Position numbers and translations under genes: made by a program
Shown: in pieces, positions 6,243-9,235 of the stretch
How positions within the stretch are numbered: the first letter of the stretch is position 1
How the letters are laid out: the number at the start of each line of letters is the position of its first letter
Assembly: GCA_002310155.1 (NCBI GenBank)
Contig: DBYF01000101.1
Location: 3,906 to 13,140 of the forward strand
From: Mageeibacillus sp. UBA1193
GTDB lineage: Bacteria; Bacillota; Clostridia; Saccharofermentanales; Saccharofermentanaceae
Reading direction: 5' to 3'
Length of the DNA: 9,235 bases
The notes under the pieces: model-generated
Databases searched by the model: none
What the model saw: the letters and a program-made list of their open reading frames with translations, nothing else
Told to the model about the DNA's origin: nothing

Positions 6243-7004
6243 ATGAGTCAGAACATTCTTACCGCACATGATCTCTGCAAGAGCTTTGCGCATAACGGCG
6301 GACAGGTACATGTGCTTTCCCATGTCGATCTGGAAATAAAGGAAAAAGATTTTACTGTAGTAATGGGCGCGTCGGGTTCCGGTAAGTCCACGCTTCTTTA
6401 CGCGCTTTCAGGAATGGATAAGGCCACATCGGGACAAGTGCTTTTTGACGGGAAGGATCTCGTGAAGATGAAGGAGAAAGAACTCGCTTCGCTTCGCAGC
6501 CACGACTTCGGTTTCATCTTCCAGCAGATGCACCTGATCTCGAACCTGACACTTCTGGAGAACGTCGCGGTTCCGGGTTATCTCAATAACGGAAAGAGCG
6601 CGTCCGAGGTAAAGGCCCGCGCCGAGAAGCTTCTTGAGCAGATGGGCATCTCCGATGTAAAGACGCATCTTCCGTCGCAGGTCAGCGGCGGTGAGCAGCA
6701 GCGCTGCGCGATCGCAAGAGCGATCATCCACGAGCCGAAGCTCCTGTTCGCAGATGAGCCGACGGGTGCGCTGAACAGAAAGAATACGAAGGAAGTCCTG
6801 GACCTGCTGACGGCGCTTAACCGAAACGGTCAGAGCATCCTGATGGTCACCCACGATCTTCGCGCGGCACTTCGTGCGAGCCGGCTTCTGTATCTGGAAG
6901 ACGGTAACGTGATCGGGGAGATGACACTTCCGCCGTACGATAAGGAAGAGGAAAAGAGCCGCGAGACACAGGTCGGCGCATGGCTGTCCTCCATGAAGTG
7001 GTAA
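6243..7004 (+). CDS. ABC transporter ATP-binding protein, LolD/MacB type
   Basis: A 253-residue cytoplasmic ATPase that should energise the FtsX-type permease encoded next. The nucleotide-binding motifs are complete: Walker A GASGSGKST (42-50), Q-loop Gln94 in FIFQQ, signature VSGGEQQR (147-154), Walker B LLFADE with catalytic Glu172, D-loop region GALNRKN and switch His204 in MVTHD. The sequence belongs to the LolD/MacB/FtsE group that pairs with FtsX-like permeases for mechanotransmission or release of lipids, peptides or lipoproteins rather than classical import. A C-terminal tail of about 25 residues beyond the core is charged. The ATG has AAGGAG (6227-6232) ten bases upstream. The permease gene begins 12 bases after its stop, so both are made from one message. 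In two-component/ABC modules such transporters often give resistance to antimicrobial peptides; the substrate here is not determined. Confidence 0.95.
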   Translation: MSQNILTAHDLCKSFAHNGGQVHVLSHVDLEIKEKDFTVVMGASGSGKSTLLYALSGMDKATSGQVLFDGKDLVKMKEKELASLRSHDFGFIFQQMHLISNLTLLENVAVPGYLNNGKSASEVKARAEKLLEQMGISDVKTHLPSQVSGGEQQRCAIARAIIHEPKLLFADEPTGALNRKNTKEVLDLLTALNRNGQSILMVTHDLRAALRASRLLYLEDGNVIGEMTLPPYDKEEEKSRETQVGAWLSSMKW

Positions 7005-7016
7005 GGAGGAACGAAA

Positions 7017-9235
7017 ATGGATATCCTTACTTTGCTTCGTGCCAACATTAAAAGAAAGAAGGGCACGTTCCTTGGCATCGTGCTCCTGATGATCATCGTG
7101 TCGATGTTCCTGACGACGATCTACAGCGTGAAGAAGAACGTCAGGAAAAGCGTCGACGATGCGTATGAGGAAGCCAATGCGGCGAACCTCATGATGAACA
7201 TCACGAACGAACGTCTTTCAGATGAACTTCTGCAGAAGGTCAAAGACCATCCGCTGGTCGATCACGTAGCGACTTCTGATGCCGTTCTGATGAGAAGACA
7301 TTTCGTAAAGGATAAAGAGGACAACCAGAGCTGGCTGATCGTGCCGCTCAATGATGTTGTCACCAAGCAGTTCAAAGATGACTTTTCCGGTTATCTCGAT
7401 GAGGTCCGCCCGATCTCGGAAAACGGCATTTATCTCGTTCAGGGTATCGCCACCAACGACGGCTGCAAAGTCGGAGATGACCTGCGCTTCGAAACTAAGT
7501 CCGGAGAATATACACTTAAGATCGAAGGATTCGTTGTTGAGCCTGTGGACGGCTGCGCAATGGTCGGATGGAAGACAGTATATGTCGCACCGGAGACCTT
7601 CGAAAGACTTGCTGCTGATGTGGATGTTGCCTCTGACTCGGAGGTCGCGGGAAGAGTCACGATCGTTTATGTGTATAAGAGTGCTGATTGCGAATTAAGT
7701 GACGGTGAGTTTGCAAGAACGATCAACCGTGACACCGGGATCCAGGACTATGCATACGCTTCGGCAACAGAGACCCAGATGAAGCACTACACCAATCTTT
7801 TCTCGGACATCATCTGCTCGATCATGATCGGATTTGCGATGGTCCTCGCGGGCGTTGTGCTGATCATCATGGCGCACAATATCACCGTGACGATCGAGAT
7901 GAGCTATGCGGAGATCGGCATCCTGAAAGCCGAAGGATTCACAAAGGGAAGAATACGCGTGCTCTATATGCTGCAGTATCTTCTTGCAGAGATCGTCGGT
8001 GCCATTATCGGAACCATTCTCTCGATCCCCATGATCTCTCTTTTCGGCGGGATCTTCCAGCCGATCACGGCAATCATCGCGAAGAAAGATGTCGATCTCG
8101 GGACGAGTCTCCTGGTGCTTCTCGTGATCCTGGTACTGTCGGTCCTGGTCATCCTTCTTGCGACGAGAAAAGTGGCGAAGGTTTCTCCGGTAAAAGCACT
8201 GACCGGCGAGAGCAGGGATGTCTATTTCGACAGTTTCCTGACGGCACCGGTTTCCGGAAAGAACCTGTCCATGAGCCTTTCCTACCGTCAGTTCAGTTCG
8301 AATAAGCGCCGCTATCTCGTGGCGATCCTGATCACGGCACTTCTGATGTTCTTCATGCTTACCGTAAATCTTATGGCCAGCTGCATGAAGTCGAAGTCCG
8401 CACTCGAGGCTTTGGGTTCGATCCTTTGCGAAGTCGAGGTAAGACCGCAGGATAGAAACTTTACCGAAGAGGAGATGGAGAAAATCGAATCTGTCGTGAA
8501 AGACGAAACGTGTGTCAATAAGTCGATCTTCTTTAGAAACGAGTATGTCACGGTCAACGGAAATACGATCTATTGTCAGTTTTATCGTGATCCGGAAACG
8601 ATCAGTATGGTCTCCGGTAGAGCACCGGTCTATGACAATGAACTCGTTATCACGGATATCCTGGCCGAGGATCTGGGGCTCAAGACAGGCGATAAGCTCG
8701 AAGTTGCGAGAAGAGAATACAAGGAGGAATTTATCGTCTCGGGTATTTTCTGCAGCATGAACGATACCGGTATGACGATGGCCATGTCCGATGCCGGAGC
8801 AAAAAAGATCGGTGTGAACGGGTATGTCTGGTACGGCGCGAGCCTTTCGGAGCCGGAGGAGGCTGATCGGATCGCAGAAGCACTGAGAGAAAAACTCGGA
8901 GACAGGTTTAAGATCACGGCAGATTCCGATTTTTCCGAAGTCTCGGATATCAAGTCGATCTCGACTGCAGTCGATGCCATGCGTTATACGATCTATGTAT
9001 TATCGATCATCTTCGTACTGGTCGTCGTTTCCATGATCTGCAGCAAGTCCTTTGCACAGGAAAGAAGAGACCTCGGCATCTATAAAGCCATCGGCTTTAC
9101 CTCGGGAAAACTCCGCCTGCTGTTTGCACTTCGCTTCCTGATCATCGCCGTGATCGGATCTGCTTTAGGCATCGCTCTGAGTGTTCTTTTTTCAAACCGG
9201 ACACTGAGCACGGTCCTCAGAAGCGTCGGTGTCTC
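7017..9235 (+). CDS. FtsX-like ABC transporter permease (3' end beyond the window)
   Basis: The reading frame stays open from the ATG at 7017 to the window edge, giving about 739 residues without a stop. A strong AAGGAGG (7003-7009) lies seven bases upstream and overlaps the end of the ATPase gene. The layout is a duplicated MacB/FtsX permease: transmembrane segment at about 17-37, a first extracytoplasmic domain (about 40-255), three membrane segments (about 260-290, 320-345, 365-388) with the cytoplasmic coupling stretch YAEIGILKAEGFT, then a second half beginning with a segment at about 432-456, a second extracytoplasmic domain (about 457-650), and membrane segments from about 655 with the coupling motif ERRDLGIYKAIGFT. 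The last membrane segment or two are missing at the edge. Two large extracytoplasmic domains distinguish it from BceB, which has one. It probably works with the preceding ATPase to move or extract envelope-associated molecules; the substrate is unknown. Confidence 0.93.
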   Translation, partial: MDILTLLRANIKRKKGTFLGIVLLMIIVSMFLTTIYSVKKNVRKSVDDAYEEANAANLMMNITNERLSDELLQKVKDHPLVDHVATSDAVLMRRHFVKDKEDNQSWLIVPLNDVVTKQFKDDFSGYLDEVRPISENGIYLVQGIATNDGCKVGDDLRFETKSGEYTLKIEGFVVEPVDGCAMVGWKTVYVAPETFERLAADVDVASDSEVAGRVTIVYVYKSADCELSDGEFARTINRDTGIQDYAYASATETQMKHYTNLFSDIICSIMIGFAMVLAGVVLIIMAHNITVTIEMSYAEIGILKAEGFTKGRIRVLYMLQYLLAEIVGAIIGTILSIPMISLFGGIFQPITAIIAKKDVDLGTSLLVLLVILVLSVLVILLATRKVAKVSPVKALTGESRDVYFDSFLTAPVSGKNLSMSLSYRQFSSNKRRYLVAILITALLMFFMLTVNLMASCMKSKSALEALGSILCEVEVRPQDRNFTEEEMEKIESVVKDETCVNKSIFFRNEYVTVNGNTIYCQFYRDPETISMVSGRAPVYDNELVITDILAEDLGLKTGDKLEVARREYKEEFIVSGIFCSMNDTGMTMAMSDAGAKKIGVNGYVWYGASLSEPEEADRIAEALREKLGDRFKITADSDFSEVSDIKSISTAVDAMRYTIYVLSIIFVLVVVSMICSKSFAQERRDLGIYKAIGFTSGKLRLLFALRFLIIAVIGSALGIALSVLFSNRTLSTVLRSVGV

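Noticed and set aside
7351..7698. Plus-strand open frame of 115 codons inside the permease gene
   Set aside because: The FtsX-type permease frame is continuous through this region with a sensible membrane layout, so this is an out-of-frame shadow.

Overview
The window looks like a chromosomal stretch from a moderately GC-rich member of the Clostridia, perhaps Lachnospiraceae or a relative. The reasons are purine-rich AGGAGG-type ribosome binding sites, a lipoprotein with a long Thr/Glu linker, AT-rich intergenic gaps with sigma-A-like hexamers, a response regulator/histidine kinase/FtsX-type ABC cluster, and strong use of ATC and GAG codons. The genus is not resolved. There are no RNA genes, insertion sequences, CRISPR arrays or phage genes, and no gap between genes exceeds 300 bases.

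The left third (1 to about 3160) is read on the minus strand. In transcription order it holds a membrane-anchored CapA-family metallophosphatase, an intrinsic terminator, a PstS-like solute-binding lipoprotein with its own extended -10 promoter, and a small secreted Cys/Trp/Tyr-rich protein that I do not recognise. All three proteins should act outside the membrane. No phosphate permease or capsule synthesis genes accompany them here.

The right two thirds (about 3213 to the end) is read on the plus strand: prmA (ribosomal protein L11 methyltransferase), an OmpR-type response regulator, a sensor histidine kinase, a LolD/MacB-type ABC ATPase, and a large FtsX-type permease that runs off the right edge. 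The prmA to kinase genes are tightly packed: 22 bases, then an 8-base overlap. A 91-base gap containing a small inverted repeat separates the kinase from the ABC pair. The likely logic is that the kinase senses an envelope signal, the regulator responds, and the ABC transporter is the output. That is inference from gene order.

The most striking non-coding signal lies between capA-like and prmA. Two divergent sigma-A-like promoters appear to share one palindromic -35 hexamer (TTGCAA, 3213-3218), each with an exact 17-bp spacer and a 5/6 -10 hexamer. If real, the two transcription units compete for one RNA polymerase recognition element. I see no clear novel defence or biosynthetic system; the best candidates for something undescribed are this shared-hexamer switch and the small secreted protein at the left edge.
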